Positions 8,425-18,307 of a stretch of DNA of 64,000 nt are shown here, one piece after another. The translations under genes were made by a program, and so were the position numbers. The notes under the pieces are model-generated. The model was not told the origin of the DNA. It did no database searches and was given only the letters and a program-made list of their open reading frames with translations. Every line of letters begins with the position of its first letter. Positions within the stretch are counted from its first letter, which is position 1. This DNA is from Cronobacter turicensis z3032. Lineage in GTDB: Bacteria > Pseudomonadota > Gammaproteobacteria > Enterobacterales > Enterobacteriaceae. Location: assembly GCA_000027065.2 (NCBI GenBank), contig FN543093.2:1368074-1432073 (forward strand), written 5' to 3'.

Positions 8425-10065
8425 ATGGCAGTCGATAACCGTGCGGGACAGCCTGCACAACAGAGTGATTTAATCAACGTCGCCCAGCTGACCGCGCAGT
8501 ACTACGTGCTGAAGCCGGAAGCGGGTAATGCGGAACACGCGGTGAAGTTCGGTACCTCGGGCCACCGCGGCAGCGCCGCGCGCCATAGCTTTAACGAGCC
8601 GCACATTCTGGCTATCGCGCAGGCGATCGCCGAAGACCGTGCGAAAAACGGCATCACCGGGCCGTGCTATGTCGGCAAAGATACGCACGCGCTCTCTGAG
8701 CCCGCGTTTATCTCCGTGCTGGAAGTGCTGGCCGCCAACGGCGTCGATATCATCGTGCAGGAGAATAACGGTTATACGCCGACGCCTGCGGTCTCTAATG
8801 CGATCCTTGAGCACAACAAACGCGGCGGCGCGCAGGCGGACGGCATTGTCATCACGCCATCGCACAACCCGCCGGACGACGGTGGCATCAAATACAACCC
8901 GCCTAACGGCGGCCCGGCGGACACCAACGTCACCAAAGTGGTCGAAAACCGCGCCAACGCGCTGCTGGCGGACGGCCTGAAAGGGGTAAAACGCCTCTCT
9001 CTGGACGACGCCTGGGCCAGCGGCCGCATTCAGGAAAAAGACCTGGTGCAGCCGTTTATCGAAGGGCTGGCGGACATCGTCGACATGGCTGCTATCCAGA
9101 AAGCGGGCCTGAAGCTCGGCGTTGACCCGCTCGGCGGCTCCGGTATCGAATACTGGAAGCGCATCGCGGAGCACTACAAGCTTGATCTCACCCTCGTCAA
9201 CGATCAGGTGGATCAGACCTTCCGCTTTATGCATCTCGATAAAGACGGCGCGATCCGCATGGACTGCTCCTCGGAATCGGCGATGGCCGGTCTGCTGGCG
9301 CTGCGCGATAAGTTCGATCTGGCGTTCGCCAACGACCCGGACTACGACCGCCACGGTATCGTCACGCCTGCGGGCCTGATGAACCCGAACCACTATCTGG
9401 CGGTGGCGATCAACTACCTGTTCCAGCATCGTCCGCAATGGGGCCAGGACGTGGCCGTCGGCAAAACGCTGGTTTCCTCCGCGATGATTGACCGCGTGGT
9501 GGATGCGCTGGGCCGTAAGCTGGTGGAAGTGCCGGTCGGCTTTAAATGGTTCGTTGACGGTCTCTACGACGGCAGCTTCGGCTTCGGCGGCGAAGAGAGC
9601 GCGGGCGCGTCCTTCCTGCGCTTTGACGGCACGCCGTGGTCTACCGACAAAGACGGCATCATCATGTGCCTGCTGGCGGCGGAAATCACGGCTGTGACCG
9701 GTAAAAACCCGCAGCAGCACTATGACGAGCTGGCCGCGCGTTTCGGCGCGCCGAGCTACAACCGTCTCCAGGCTTCCGCGACCTCCGCGCAGAAAGCGGC
9801 GCTCTCTAAGCTCTCTCCGGAAATGGTCAGCGCCAGCACGCTGGCGGGCGACCCGATCACCGCGCGTCTGACGGCCGCACCGGGCAATGGCGCTGCCATC
9901 GGCGGCCTGAAAGTGATGACCGAGAACGGTTGGTTCGCGGCGCGTCCTTCCGGCACCGAAGACGCGTACAAAATCTACTGCGAGAGCTTCCTCGGTGAAG
10001 AACACCGCAAGCAGATTGAGAAAGAAGCGGTGGAAATCGTCAGCGAAGTGCTGAAAAACGCATAA
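8425..10065 (+). CDS. pgm: Phosphoglucomutase (alpha-D-glucose 1,6-bisphosphate dependent)
   Basis: Pgm interconverts glucose 1-phosphate and glucose 6-phosphate, linking glycolysis to glycogen, trehalose and UDP-glucose synthesis. The 546-residue product has the phosphoserine loop TPSHNPP (S146), the metal loop DPDYDRHG, the sugar-binding [10 protein letters not shown] and the phosphate-binding RPSGTED near the C-terminus. The frame extends seven codons upstream, but AAGGACCAGGCC before 8425 and the family N-terminus ([16 protein letters not shown]) favour this start. It follows seqA by 24 bases, as in E. coli, and ends in a strong terminator. Confidence 0.98.
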   Translation: MAVDNRAGQPAQQSDLINVAQLTAQYYVLKPEAGNAEHAVKFGTSGHRGSAARHSFNEPHILAIAQAIAEDRAKNGITGPCYVGKDTHALSEPAFISVLEVLAANGVDIIVQENNGYTPTPAVSNAILEHNKRGGAQADGIVITPSHNPPDDGGIKYNPPNGGPADTNVTKVVENRANALLADGLKGVKRLSLDDAWASGRIQEKDLVQPFIEGLADIVDMAAIQKAGLKLGVDPLGGSGIEYWKRIAEHYKLDLTLVNDQVDQTFRFMHLDKDGAIRMDCSSESAMAGLLALRDKFDLAFANDPDYDRHGIVTPAGLMNPNHYLAVAINYLFQHRPQWGQDVAVGKTLVSSAMIDRVVDALGRKLVEVPVGFKWFVDGLYDGSFGFGGEESAGASFLRFDGTPWSTDKDGIIMCLLAAEITAVTGKNPQQHYDELAARFGAPSYNRLQASATSAQKAALSKLSPEMVSASTLAGDPITARLTAAPGNGAAIGGLKVMTENGWFAARPSGTEDAYKIYCESFLGEEHRKQIEKEAVEIVSEVLKNA

Positions 10066-10088
10066 GTGCACTCCTGAACGGGAGGCAC

Positions 10089-10118
10089 AAAAAACGGCAA
10101 CCTTCGGGTTGCCGTTTT
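10089..10118. terminator. Bidirectional terminator between pgm and potE
   Basis: The perfect stem CGGCAACC-TTCG-GGTTGCCG (10095-10114) is flanked by A and T runs on either side, so it can end both pgm (plus) and speF-potE (minus). Confidence 0.9.
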
Positions 10119-10140
10119 GCTTTCACCGGTATGGCAATTA

Positions 10141-11457
10141 TCAACCGTGCTTATTGGTCAGCTCAAAACGCGGCGACACCAGCCCGTACAGCGTCCAGCC
10201 CATAAACGTCACCATCGCGCCATACAGCATCGCCTCCTGGCCTGAGGAGTAGAGCGCGTAGAAGCTGTAAATCGCCCCAAGCAGCGCCACCAGATTCGCC
10301 TGCTTCGCCTTGCGCGGCGGCACCTTCGCCACCTGCTGAATAATCACCAGCGCCGCCATCGACAGAATATACGGGATGATATTGGTCACCACCGCCAGGT
10401 TGACCAGCACGTTAAACTGCTTGTTGAGCGAAGGGCTGATGGTCATCAGCGACAGCACGCTCTGGATGATGACAATCGTCAGCATCCCTTTCACCGGCGC
10501 TTCGGCGCGGCTCAGGCGAGAAAAGACTTTCGGGAAATAGCCTTCATCGGCGGAGGAGCGGAACACCTGGGCGATGGTGAACTGCCAGCCGAGCAGCGAT
10601 CCGCAGCATGACATCACCATCAGCGCCATAATGATTTTCCCGACGCCCGGCGTAAACATCTGTGCGAAAGCCAGCCCGAACGGCGCGGTGGAGCGGGCCA
10701 GATCCATGTTCGGCACGATGCCTGCTATCACATTGGTGGAGATGATATAAATCACCGCCGCGCCCAGCGTGCCGCCGAGCACCGCAATCGGCACGTTGCG
10801 CTCCGGGTTTTCCACCACCTCGGTATTGGCGCAGGCGGATTCCAGCCCCAGGAAGGCCCACAGCGTCATGGCGATAGACGATCCGACCGCGTCGAAAAAC
10901 GGCACGTGATGCGGATTCCACGAGGCGACATACAGCGATGGGCTGAACCAGAACCAGCCGATCACCGACAGCCCGACCACCGGAATAATCACCCCCCAGA
11001 CGGTGACGCTGCTGAGTTTGCCGGTCAGGCGCGCGCCGCCGAAATTCGCGACGGTGCAGATCCACAGCACGCAGATAGTGGCGATGCCGGTCTGCACCGG
11101 CGTTAAGGCCGCGCCGAGCAGCTCGCTGCCATAGCCGACCGCAGAAATGGCGATAGCCACATTGGCGATAAGCAGCGACACCCCATAGGTGTAGTTCGCC
11201 ATAAAGTTGCCGGATTTACCGAAGGCATACTCCGCATAGCCGCCCATGCCGCCCGATTTACGGCTGAACATCCCGCATTTGGCGAACGCCCAGGCGAGCG
11301 CCATTGAGCCCACCGCAGTAACCAGCCAGGAGATAATCGAAATCGTGCCCACTTCGGCGAGTTTGGTTGGCAGCATGATGATGCCTGAGCCCATCATGTT
11401 GACCATCGTCAGGATGGTCAGCTGCACCACGCCCATTTTGTTAGATTTGCCCATCAT
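10141..11457 (-). CDS. potE: Putrescine/ornithine antiporter PotE
   Basis: PotE is a 12-helix APC-superfamily inner-membrane transporter that exchanges external ornithine for putrescine made by SpeF, consuming protons at low pH. The 438-residue product shows the APC opening VVQLTILTMVNMMGSGIIML and hydrophobic segments throughout, with conserved LWAFLGLESACANTEVVENP in the centre. Two successive ATG codons occur (11457, 11454). The first overlaps the speF stop codon in an ATGA arrangement, which implies translational coupling. The gene ends just past the terminator it shares with pgm. Confidence 0.97.
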   Translation of the reverse strand: MMGKSNKMGVVQLTILTMVNMMGSGIIMLPTKLAEVGTISIISWLVTAVGSMALAWAFAKCGMFSRKSGGMGGYAEYAFGKSGNFMANYTYGVSLLIANVAIAISAVGYGSELLGAALTPVQTGIATICVLWICTVANFGGARLTGKLSSVTVWGVIIPVVGLSVIGWFWFSPSLYVASWNPHHVPFFDAVGSSIAMTLWAFLGLESACANTEVVENPERNVPIAVLGGTLGAAVIYIISTNVIAGIVPNMDLARSTAPFGLAFAQMFTPGVGKIIMALMVMSCCGSLLGWQFTIAQVFRSSADEGYFPKVFSRLSRAEAPVKGMLTIVIIQSVLSLMTISPSLNKQFNVLVNLAVVTNIIPYILSMAALVIIQQVAKVPPRKAKQANLVALLGAIYSFYALYSSGQEAMLYGAMVTFMGWTLYGLVSPRFELTNKHG

Positions 11458-13649
11458 AACGCTCCTTCTGCGCGGCGTTGCGGCGCAGGTTTTTCACTGA
11501 CCACGTAACACCAGACCTGATGACGCCCGTCGCAGGCTTCGACATACACGCCCTGCAACTCCGGCGCGAAGCCCGGCAGCAGGTTGATCCCTTCTTCCAG
11601 CGCCTGGAAGTAATGCAGCGCCGCCCCGCCCCAGATTTCGCCTGGCACCACGCACAGCACGCCGGGCGGGTAGGGGAGCGCGCCCTCCGCCGCGATGCGG
11701 CCTTCCGCCTGCTCCAGACGCACCAGCTCGATATCGCCGCGAATAAACGCCTGATGGGCCGCCTGCGGACTCATGGCGACGCGCGGGAAATGCGCTTTAC
11801 GGAACATCGCTTTTTGCAGCGCTTTGACGTTACGGCTGGCGTAAAAGTCGTGCATCTCCTGGCAGAGCTGCCGCAGCGTGTAACCCTCATAGCGCGCCTG
11901 ATGCTGTTTATAGAGCGAGGGCAACACGTCGCTAAGCGGCGCGTCGCTCTCCAGCAGTTTTTCAAAGCGCGCCAGTTGCGCCACCAGCTGTTGCAGCTTG
12001 CTCATCTCTTCGGCGGGCGTCAGCAGGAACAGAATGGAATTAAGATCGCATTTCTCCGGGATAATATGGTTTTCGCGCAGGTAGCTTGCGAGCACGGCGG
12101 CGGGCACGCCGAAGTCTTCATATTCGCCGGTCTCTGTATTAATCCCCGGCGTGGTGAGCAGCAGCTTGCACGGGTCGACGAAATACTGGTGCGGCGCGTA
12201 GCCCTCAAAGGCGTGCCAGCGCTCGCCGGGCACGAAGTGGAAAAACCGTAAATCAGAGGCGATCTGCGCGGTCTCATAGCTCTGCCACGGACGGCCGTCG
12301 ACCATCGCCGGAACAAAGGGCCGAATGGCGCGGCAGTTGTCGAAAATCATCTTGCGGGCGTCAATGCCATATTCCACGCAGCGCATCCACATGCGGCGTC
12401 CGGCTTCGCCCTCGTGCATCCGCGCGTTAATGTCCAGGGCCGCGAAAAGCGGGTAAAACGGGCTGGTGGAGGCGTGCATCATAAAGGCGTTATTCATCCG
12501 CTTGTGCGGCACGTAACGCGGCTGGCCTTTAATATGGCTGTCTTTTTTATGGATTTGCGAGGTCTGCGAAAACCCGGCCTGTTGTTTATGCACCGACTGC
12601 GTGACGAGAATGCCCGGATCGTTTTCGTTAAGCGTCAGCAGCAACGGCGAGCAGGGCGCCATCATCGGGATAAACTGCTCATAGCCGACCCACGCGGAGT
12701 CAAAGAGCAGGTAGTCGCACAGCGGCCCAAGCGTATCCACAACCTGACGGGCGTTATAGACCGTGCCGTCATAGGTGCCGAGCTGGATAACGGCCAGCCG
12801 GAACGGGCGTGCCGCGGCGGCGCGCGCTGGCGATACCTCACGCACTAATTCGCGCAGGTAATGCTCGTCGAAACAGTGGGCGTCGATCCCGCCGATAAAC
12901 CCGTACGGGTTACGCGCGGTTTCCAGATAGACCGGCGTCGCGCCCGCCTGCAACAGCGCGCCGTGGTGGTTCGATTTATGGTTATTGCGGTCAAACAGCA
13001 CCAGATCGCCTGGCGTCAGCAGCGCGTTGAGCACCACTTTATTGGCGGAGGACGTGCCGTTCAGCACAAAATAGGTTTTATCGGCGTTAAACACCTCTGC
13101 GGCATGCTGTTGCGCAAGGCAGGGCGCGCCTTCGTGGATCAGCAAATCGCCCATCGCCACGTCGGCGTTGCAGAGATCGGCGCGAAACAGCGTATCGCCG
13201 AAGAAACTGACGAACTGATTGCCCGCCGGGTGACGGCGGAAAAACTCGCCGCCCTGGTGGCCGGGGCAGTCGAAGGCGCTATTGCCCTGATTTACGTAAT
13301 CGACCAGCGCGCGAAAGAACGGCGGGCGCAGCGCCGTTTCATACTTCCGGGCGGCGGCCTCAAGCTGGCGGCCATAGTAGTCGCGGTGTGATTCATTGTA
13401 TTCAAACACGCCCGCAATCCGCGGCAAATATTCCGCAGGCACCCGTTCTTCAGGCTGACATACCACAAAAACCGGAATGCCAAATCCGGTCATTTCAATT
13501 TCATCGATAATGCCCTGGAAAATATCGCTGACGGCCATTACTGCCGCGGCAATATCAATGTAATCCGTGTCGTGAATATTAATAATCTCGCGGTCCGTTG
13601 AAAAACAGTCCGGACATAAACGGCTGACGCCAATTTTTAACGCTTGCAT
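11454..13649 (-). CDS. speF: Inducible ornithine decarboxylase SpeF
   Basis: SpeF is a PLP-dependent fold-I decarboxylase that turns ornithine into putrescine, part of the acid-stress response. The 731-residue product carries the PLP lysine in SVHKQQAG (K355, the same position as in E. coli), the DSAWVGYE aspartate loop, and the N-terminal wing domain typical of the large bacterial basic amino-acid decarboxylases. It is followed with overlap by potE and preceded by the speFL leader ORF, so the operon is speFL-speF-potE. The first 30 residues differ most from E. coli; the catalytic core is almost unchanged. Confidence 0.97.
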   Translation of the reverse strand: MQALKIGVSRLCPDCFSTDREIINIHDTDYIDIAAAVMAVSDIFQGIIDEIEMTGFGIPVFVVCQPEERVPAEYLPRIAGVFEYNESHRDYYGRQLEAAARKYETALRPPFFRALVDYVNQGNSAFDCPGHQGGEFFRRHPAGNQFVSFFGDTLFRADLCNADVAMGDLLIHEGAPCLAQQHAAEVFNADKTYFVLNGTSSANKVVLNALLTPGDLVLFDRNNHKSNHHGALLQAGATPVYLETARNPYGFIGGIDAHCFDEHYLRELVREVSPARAAAARPFRLAVIQLGTYDGTVYNARQVVDTLGPLCDYLLFDSAWVGYEQFIPMMAPCSPLLLTLNENDPGILVTQSVHKQQAGFSQTSQIHKKDSHIKGQPRYVPHKRMNNAFMMHASTSPFYPLFAALDINARMHEGEAGRRMWMRCVEYGIDARKMIFDNCRAIRPFVPAMVDGRPWQSYETAQIASDLRFFHFVPGERWHAFEGYAPHQYFVDPCKLLLTTPGINTETGEYEDFGVPAAVLASYLRENHIIPEKCDLNSILFLLTPAEEMSKLQQLVAQLARFEKLLESDAPLSDVLPSLYKQHQARYEGYTLRQLCQEMHDFYASRNVKALQKAMFRKAHFPRVAMSPQAAHQAFIRGDIELVRLEQAEGRIAAEGALPYPPGVLCVVPGEIWGGAALHYFQALEEGINLLPGFAPELQGVYVEACDGRHQVWCYVVSEKPAPQRRAEGAL

Positions 13650-13916
13650 GATGTTTCCTTATTTCAGGCAAAGCAATCCCGCCACTTTTCCTCGCGGAAA
13701 ATTGCTGAATATGAATGTCGGGCAAAACGCTCCCGCTGCCTTAAAAAGGCAGAACAGGGGATTTACTCTGTGTCGGCCAGACAGATCCCTGCCAGAAAAA
13801 TTCTGGTATTACAGAGACCTGTGGCGAAATTGCGCGTGCATTCCCAGGCAATAACCTGTTAATGAATAACGTTAGGCTTGTTCTGAAGAATGACCGGCGC
13901 GCAGCAGCGCAACCCG
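13650..13916 (-). promoter_or_regulatory. speFL-speF leader segment (probable attenuation region)
   Basis: This 267-base gap separates the SpeFL stop codon from speF. In E. coli the corresponding segment mediates ornithine-dependent attenuation: a ribosome stalled at the end of speFL prevents premature Rho-dependent termination. Here it contains no competing ORF on the minus strand, and the palindrome CCGCTAGCGG spans the speFL stop. The mechanism is inferred from E. coli. Confidence 0.5.
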
Positions 13917-14021
13917 CTAGCGGGCGTTGAAAAGGTGAAAGTCAAAACAGTTGCGGTGGGCGAACATCATAATATGGGTTGTCCGCCTGATATGCGGCAT
14001 TAACCGATTATTATTTTCCAT
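13917..14021 (-). CDS. speFL: SpeFL ornithine-sensing leader peptide
   Basis: A 34-codon ORF preceded by GAAAGGAAACTGAC encodes a peptide starting MENNNRLMPHIRRTTHIM and ending FDFHLFNAR. In E. coli and Salmonella SpeFL captures ornithine inside the ribosomal exit tunnel and stalls translation at its end, which turns on speF. Length and the segments HIRRTTHIM, FAHRN and FNAR are conserved. From memory five residues differ from E. coli, including M for K at position 19 and C for S at position 25. It is too short for ordinary gene callers but has a good ribosome-binding site and the expected position 267 bases upstream of speF. Confidence 0.93.
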   Translation of the reverse strand: MENNNRLMPHIRRTTHIMMFAHRNCFDFHLFNAR

Positions 14022-14355
14022 GTCAGTTTCCTTTCAGTAATTGAAAGCGTGGTCATTTTATCCAGGATGAGTGGTTAATCTGTGAAGCATATCAATAAAA
14101 ATGGCCTGAAGCAGAAATAATTAGTCGTTATTTATGCATAATGCAGAGCAGATCGCTGTGCGTTGTGTGAATGTAGATTAGTGGTTAATGAAAAGTGTCT
14201 TCTTTATTTTGCAGTAAAGTAGAGAACGTCCCGCTTATATTTTTCAGTAAACGGAGAGCGAGAATTGAATAAATAGTGAAGGCAGGTGAAAGGCTATTCA
14301 GAATAAAAAGAGGGGGAATACAGGTCGCCGCGCCAGATATGACGCGGCGTGGCGT
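14022..14355. other. Intergenic region between speFL and kdpE
   Basis: About 330 AT-rich bases hold the upstream promoter of the speFL-speF-potE operon and the tail of the kdp operon. Apart from the GAAAGGAAAC ribosome-binding site of speFL, I cannot assign specific elements; no ORF or RNA gene was recognised. Confidence 0.4.
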
Positions 14356-15033
14356 TCAAAGCATAAACCGGTAGCCGATGCCGGTTTCAGTCAGCAGGTG
14401 GCGCGGGCGCGCCGGATCGCTTTCCAGCTTCTGGCGCAGATGGCCCATATAGATACGCAGGTAATGGCTGTGCTCTACCGCGTTCGGCCCCCACACCTGG
14501 CTTAACAGCTGGCGCTGGGTCAGTACTTTACCGGGGTTATTCAGCAGCACGCCCAGCAGGCGGAACTCAATCGGCGTCAGGTGGATCTCCTCCGCGCCGC
14601 GCAAAATGCGCCTTGCCGCCAGATCGGCCGTAATATCGGAAAAGCTCACCACCGGATCGCTCTGGCTCGCGCCGCCGTGACGGCGCAGGGCGACGCGCAG
14701 CCGCGCCTGCAATTCGCCGATGCCAAACGGCTTGCCCAGAAAATCATCGGCGCCGGCATCCAGCGCCGCGATTTTGTCCTGCTCATCGCTGCGCGCCGAC
14801 AGCACAATCACCGGCGTCTGGCTCCACTGGCGATAGTCGCGGATAAAATCGATGCCGTCGCCGTCCGGCAGGCCGAGATCGAGGATCACCAGATCGGGCT
14901 TGCGGGTGGCGGCTTCAATCAGTCCGCGCTGGAGGGTTTCGGCGTCATAAACGCGCAGCCCTTCGCTCTCCAGCGCCGTGCGCAGAAAGCGGCGGATCTC
15001 TTTTTCATCTTCGACTATCAGGACGCTAATCAC
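14356..15033 (-). CDS. kdpE: KdpE, response regulator of the kdp operon
   Basis: KdpE is an OmpR/PhoB-type response regulator that activates kdpFABC when phosphorylated by KdpD during potassium limitation or salt stress. The 225-residue product has the receiver domain with acidic pair VEDE (residues 7-10), phospho-acceptor D52 in LVILDLGLPDG, and a K102-region PFGIGEL switch loop, followed by a C-terminal winged helix (IHLTPIEFRLLGVLLNNPGK). Its start overlaps the kdpD end by 4 bases, so translation is coupled. It is the last gene of kdpFABCDE. Confidence 0.97.
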   Translation of the reverse strand: MISVLIVEDEKEIRRFLRTALESEGLRVYDAETLQRGLIEAATRKPDLVILDLGLPDGDGIDFIRDYRQWSQTPVIVLSARSDEQDKIAALDAGADDFLGKPFGIGELQARLRVALRRHGGASQSDPVVSFSDITADLAARRILRGAEEIHLTPIEFRLLGVLLNNPGKVLTQRQLLSQVWGPNAVEHSHYLRIYMGHLRQKLESDPARPRHLLTETGIGYRFML

Positions 15034-17714
15034 ATGACCTCGTGGATATCCAGTTCCGGGGGCGTTTCTTTGGGTAGCAGCACGTGAAAACTGGCGCCGC
15101 CTTCCGGGCGGTTACGGGCATAAATCTCGCCGCCGTGCACCTCGACAATCGCCTGACAAATCGCCAGCCCCAGACCAACGCCGGGGATAGCGGATTCTTT
15201 ATTGCCGCGAGCGAATTTAGCAAAGATAGCCTGTTCCTGACCAGCCGGAATACCGGGGCCGTCGTCCCAGACCTCCAGATCGAGCCGGTCGTCGCGCCAG
15301 CCCGTGCGTACGCCTATCTGCGCCCGCGCGCCTGCATATTTGGCGGCGTTCTCCAGAAGGTTAATCAGCACCCGTTCAAAGAGCGGGCCGTCGACATGAA
15401 TGAGTGTGAGCGGATCGCTAAGGCTCAGCGTGATATGCCGCCCGCCGAGCCCCGGCTCCAGCATCTTGAGCGCGCTGCCCACCACTTCTTCGAGCGTCAG
15501 CCACTCTTTGCGCAGGTTAAAGCCGCCAGACTGAATGCGCGCCATATCCAGCAGATTATTCACAAGCCTTGCGGTATTCAGCACATGCTGGCGGATTTCG
15601 CTCGCCTGCGGCGCGTGTTTCGAGCCTTCAGAGGCCAGATCAAGCGTCAGGATCTCCGCCTGGCCGAACAGCACCGTCAGCGGCGTGCGCAGGTCGTGGG
15701 AGAGCGCTGCAAGCAACGAGTTGCGCAGCTGTTCGCGCTCGCTGGCGAGCCGCGCCTGTTCTTCGCTTTCGGTCAGAAAGAGCCGCTCCAGGGCGCTCGC
15801 CACCAGTAACGTAAAGGTCTCCAGCAGCCGCTGCTGTTCGGGGATCATCAGCTGGCGCAGGTTGCCTGGCTCGACAATCACCAGTCCGAGCGTTTTCCCG
15901 GCGGTGCGCAGCGGCAAAATCTGATACGGCACGCCGGGCAGGGTGTCGGTGCCCGCCCCGGCGGGCAGGCCTTTATCGAAGCTCCAGCGCGCGATGGCTT
16001 CATCCCACGGCGTGATTTCCGACAGCGGTTGCGGCGGCTGGAGTTTGCCCTGGTCGTCCGGCAGCAGCAGCAGACCGCGGGCGCGAAAGGTGGAGGCGAT
16101 AAACTGCTGGCTGGTGGCCGCGATATCGCGCGCGCTGCGGCCCACGGCCAGCGCTTTGGACATTTCATAAAGGTGGCGCGTGCGCTGCTCACGATAGCGC
16201 GCGATGCGCGCCTGATAGCGCACGCCCGCGGTCAGGTTGCCGATAATCAGTCCGACGCTCAGCATCACCGCGAAGGTGAGCAGATACTGCACGTCCGAAA
16301 CCGCCAGCGTACCGCGCGGCGCGATAAAAAAGAGATCGAAGCTCACCACGTTGATGACGGTCGCCACCACCGACGGCCAGCGGCCATAAAACAGCGCCAC
16401 CAGCACCACGCCCAGCAGATAGACCATCACCAGGTTGGCGGCGTCGAACGCGATAAGCCACTGGTGCGCCACCAGCGTAATCAGGGCGCAGAGCGCCACC
16501 GCCACCGCGCAGCCGCGCAACTGTACCCGCCACTTTTCCATAAATGGGCGATTATCGGCGGCTTTGGCGCTGGCAGGCGTGGGTTTGTCATCCAGCGCGA
16601 CAATCAGCAAATCGAGATCCGGCGCGTGGCGCGCGAGCCGCTCGGCGAACGTATCCTGACTCCACCAGCGGCGTTTATTGCGCCGCCCGATGACGATTTT
16701 GCCAAGGTTATGCTCGCGGGCGTAGCGCAGTATCGCTTTCTCTTCGACCGGGTCGGCGAGGGTGGCGGTTTCCGCGCCCAGCTCCTGGGCGAGATGCAAC
16801 GCGCTGAGGATGGCGCGCCGCGCCGTTTCAGAGAGCTGATGCAGACGCGGCGTCTCCACATACACCGCGTGCCAGACGCTGCCGAGCCGCGCCGCCAGAC
16901 GCGCCGCGGTGCGCACCAGTTTTTCGTTGCCCGCGCCCTGGCCGATGCACAGCAGAATGGCGTCGCGCGTATGCCAGACTTTCTCCTGGCCCTGACGGTC
17001 GCGCCAGGCGCGCATCTGGTCGTCCACCCGGTCGGCGGTGCGGCGCAGCGCCAGCTCGCGCAGCGCGATAAGGTTGCCTTTGCGAAAGAAATGCTCGATG
17101 GCGCGCTCCGCCTGGCCTGCGATATAGACTTTGCCTTCATGCAGGCGCTGGCGCAGATCGTCCGGCGGCAGATCCACCAGTACGATTTCATCCGCCGCAT
17201 CGAAAATCGGGTCGGGCACGGTTTCGCGCACCTGAATGCCGGTCACGCCGCCCACCACATCGTTAAGGCTTTCCAGATGCTGGACGTTAACGGTGGTAAA
17301 GACGTCAATGCCTGCGTCGAGCAGTTCTTCGACATCCTGCCAGCGCTTCGGGTGGCGAGAGCCGGGCGCGTTGCTGTGCGCCAGCTCGTCCATCAGGATC
17401 AGCGCCGGGTTACGCGCAAGCGACGCGTCGAGATCGAACTCCTGCACCACGCGGCCCCGGTGATGAATACGCTTAAGGGGCTGGATAGCCAGCCCCTCGA
17501 GTAATGCCGCGGTCTCCTGGCGGCCGTGGGTTTCCACCACGCCCACCAGAATATCGAGACCCTGCGCCCGAAGACGCTGGGCCTCCTGCAACATGGCGTA
17601 GGTTTTCCCTACGCCTGCGCAGGCGCCGAAGAAAATTTTGAGTTTTCCGCGCGTCCGGCCCTGCGTCTGCACCAGCAGGCGATCCGGGTCGGGGCGCATC
17701 GGCTCTTCGGTCAT
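15030..17714 (-). CDS. kdpD: KdpD, potassium-responsive sensor histidine kinase
   Basis: The 894-residue membrane kinase has every expected part: an N-terminal KdpD domain with Walker A FFGACAGVGKTYAML (about residues 28-42), a universal-stress-protein-like domain (about 250-370), four closely spaced membrane helices (about 400-500), a GAF-like domain, then HisKA with H673 in ALSHDLRTPLT and HATPase boxes (LLENAAKYA, DDGPGIP, GVGLGLAI). It senses potassium and ionic strength and controls KdpE phosphorylation. Length and histidine position equal those of E. coli. It starts 9 bases after the kdpC stop and overlaps kdpE. Confidence 0.97.
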   Translation of the reverse strand: MTEEPMRPDPDRLLVQTQGRTRGKLKIFFGACAGVGKTYAMLQEAQRLRAQGLDILVGVVETHGRQETAALLEGLAIQPLKRIHHRGRVVQEFDLDASLARNPALILMDELAHSNAPGSRHPKRWQDVEELLDAGIDVFTTVNVQHLESLNDVVGGVTGIQVRETVPDPIFDAADEIVLVDLPPDDLRQRLHEGKVYIAGQAERAIEHFFRKGNLIALRELALRRTADRVDDQMRAWRDRQGQEKVWHTRDAILLCIGQGAGNEKLVRTAARLAARLGSVWHAVYVETPRLHQLSETARRAILSALHLAQELGAETATLADPVEEKAILRYAREHNLGKIVIGRRNKRRWWSQDTFAERLARHAPDLDLLIVALDDKPTPASAKAADNRPFMEKWRVQLRGCAVAVALCALITLVAHQWLIAFDAANLVMVYLLGVVLVALFYGRWPSVVATVINVVSFDLFFIAPRGTLAVSDVQYLLTFAVMLSVGLIIGNLTAGVRYQARIARYREQRTRHLYEMSKALAVGRSARDIAATSQQFIASTFRARGLLLLPDDQGKLQPPQPLSEITPWDEAIARWSFDKGLPAGAGTDTLPGVPYQILPLRTAGKTLGLVIVEPGNLRQLMIPEQQRLLETFTLLVASALERLFLTESEEQARLASEREQLRNSLLAALSHDLRTPLTVLFGQAEILTLDLASEGSKHAPQASEIRQHVLNTARLVNNLLDMARIQSGGFNLRKEWLTLEEVVGSALKMLEPGLGGRHITLSLSDPLTLIHVDGPLFERVLINLLENAAKYAGARAQIGVRTGWRDDRLDLEVWDDGPGIPAGQEQAIFAKFARGNKESAIPGVGLGLAICQAIVEVHGGEIYARNRPEGGASFHVLLPKETPPELDIHEVM

Positions 17715-17723
17715 GATATTTCC

Positions 17724-18296
17724 TTACGGTTGCAGGGCGTCCAGCGCCAGATTCAGTTGCAGCACATTCACCACCGGCTGGCCGAGAAAGCCCGCGATCG
17801 GCGTGTCGGTGGCTTCACGGATAAGGCGCCCCACCTCGGCTTCAGAGATCCCGCGGGCCTGCGCCACGCGGGGCGCCTGCCAGAAGGCCGCGTCCGGCGT
17901 AATGCCGTAATCAAGACCGCTCGCGGAGGCCGTCACCAGCTCCACCGGCACCGTTGCGCGGGCGTCCGGGTTGGCGGCGCGCAGCGCCTGCACGCGCGCC
18001 TGGATCTGTTTATCCAGTTCCGGGTTGCTGGCGGCGAGGTTACTGCCGCCGGAAGCCATTGGATTATAAGGCGCTTCGGCCGTCGCGGAAGGGCGGCCCT
18101 GGAAATATTTCGCCTCGCTGAACGCCTGGCCAATCAGGCGCGAGCCGCGCACCTCACCGTTCTGGCGGATAAGCGAGCCTTCCGCCTGGTCCTTAAACCA
18201 CCACTGACCAAGCACCGTGGTCGCCAGCGGATACACGCCGCCGGTGAGGGCAGTCAGGAAAACCAACAGGGTGAGGGCGGGACGTAACATAGCCAT
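17724..18296 (-). CDS. kdpC: KdpC, potassium-transporting ATPase subunit C
   Basis: KdpC is the single-span periplasmic subunit that stabilises the KdpFABC complex. The 190-residue product has one N-terminal membrane helix ([21 protein letters not shown]) and a periplasmic domain with the conserved [11 protein letters not shown] and [16 protein letters not shown] segments. The frame extends upstream into kdpB; I chose the ATG at 18296, 11 bases after the kdpB stop and after AAAAGGAATC. A second ATG at 18290 is possible and would shorten the protein by two residues. Confidence 0.96.
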   Translation of the reverse strand: MAMLRPALTLLVFLTALTGGVYPLATTVLGQWWFKDQAEGSLIRQNGEVRGSRLIGQAFSEAKYFQGRPSATAEAPYNPMASGGSNLAASNPELDKQIQARVQALRAANPDARATVPVELVTASASGLDYGITPDAAFWQAPRVAQARGISEAEVGRLIREATDTPIAGFLGQPVVNVLQLNLALDALQP

Positions 18297-18307
18297 AATG
18301 ATTCCTT

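Noticed and set aside
8470..10071. 533-codon open frame antisense to pgm
   Set aside because: It mirrors pgm almost end to end, its product has no recognisable family features and is Arg/Val/Ala-rich as expected for the complement of a GC-rich gene.
16029..17504. 491-codon open frame antisense to kdpD
   Set aside because: Shadow of kdpD; overlapping coding at this length would be exceptional and nothing supports it.
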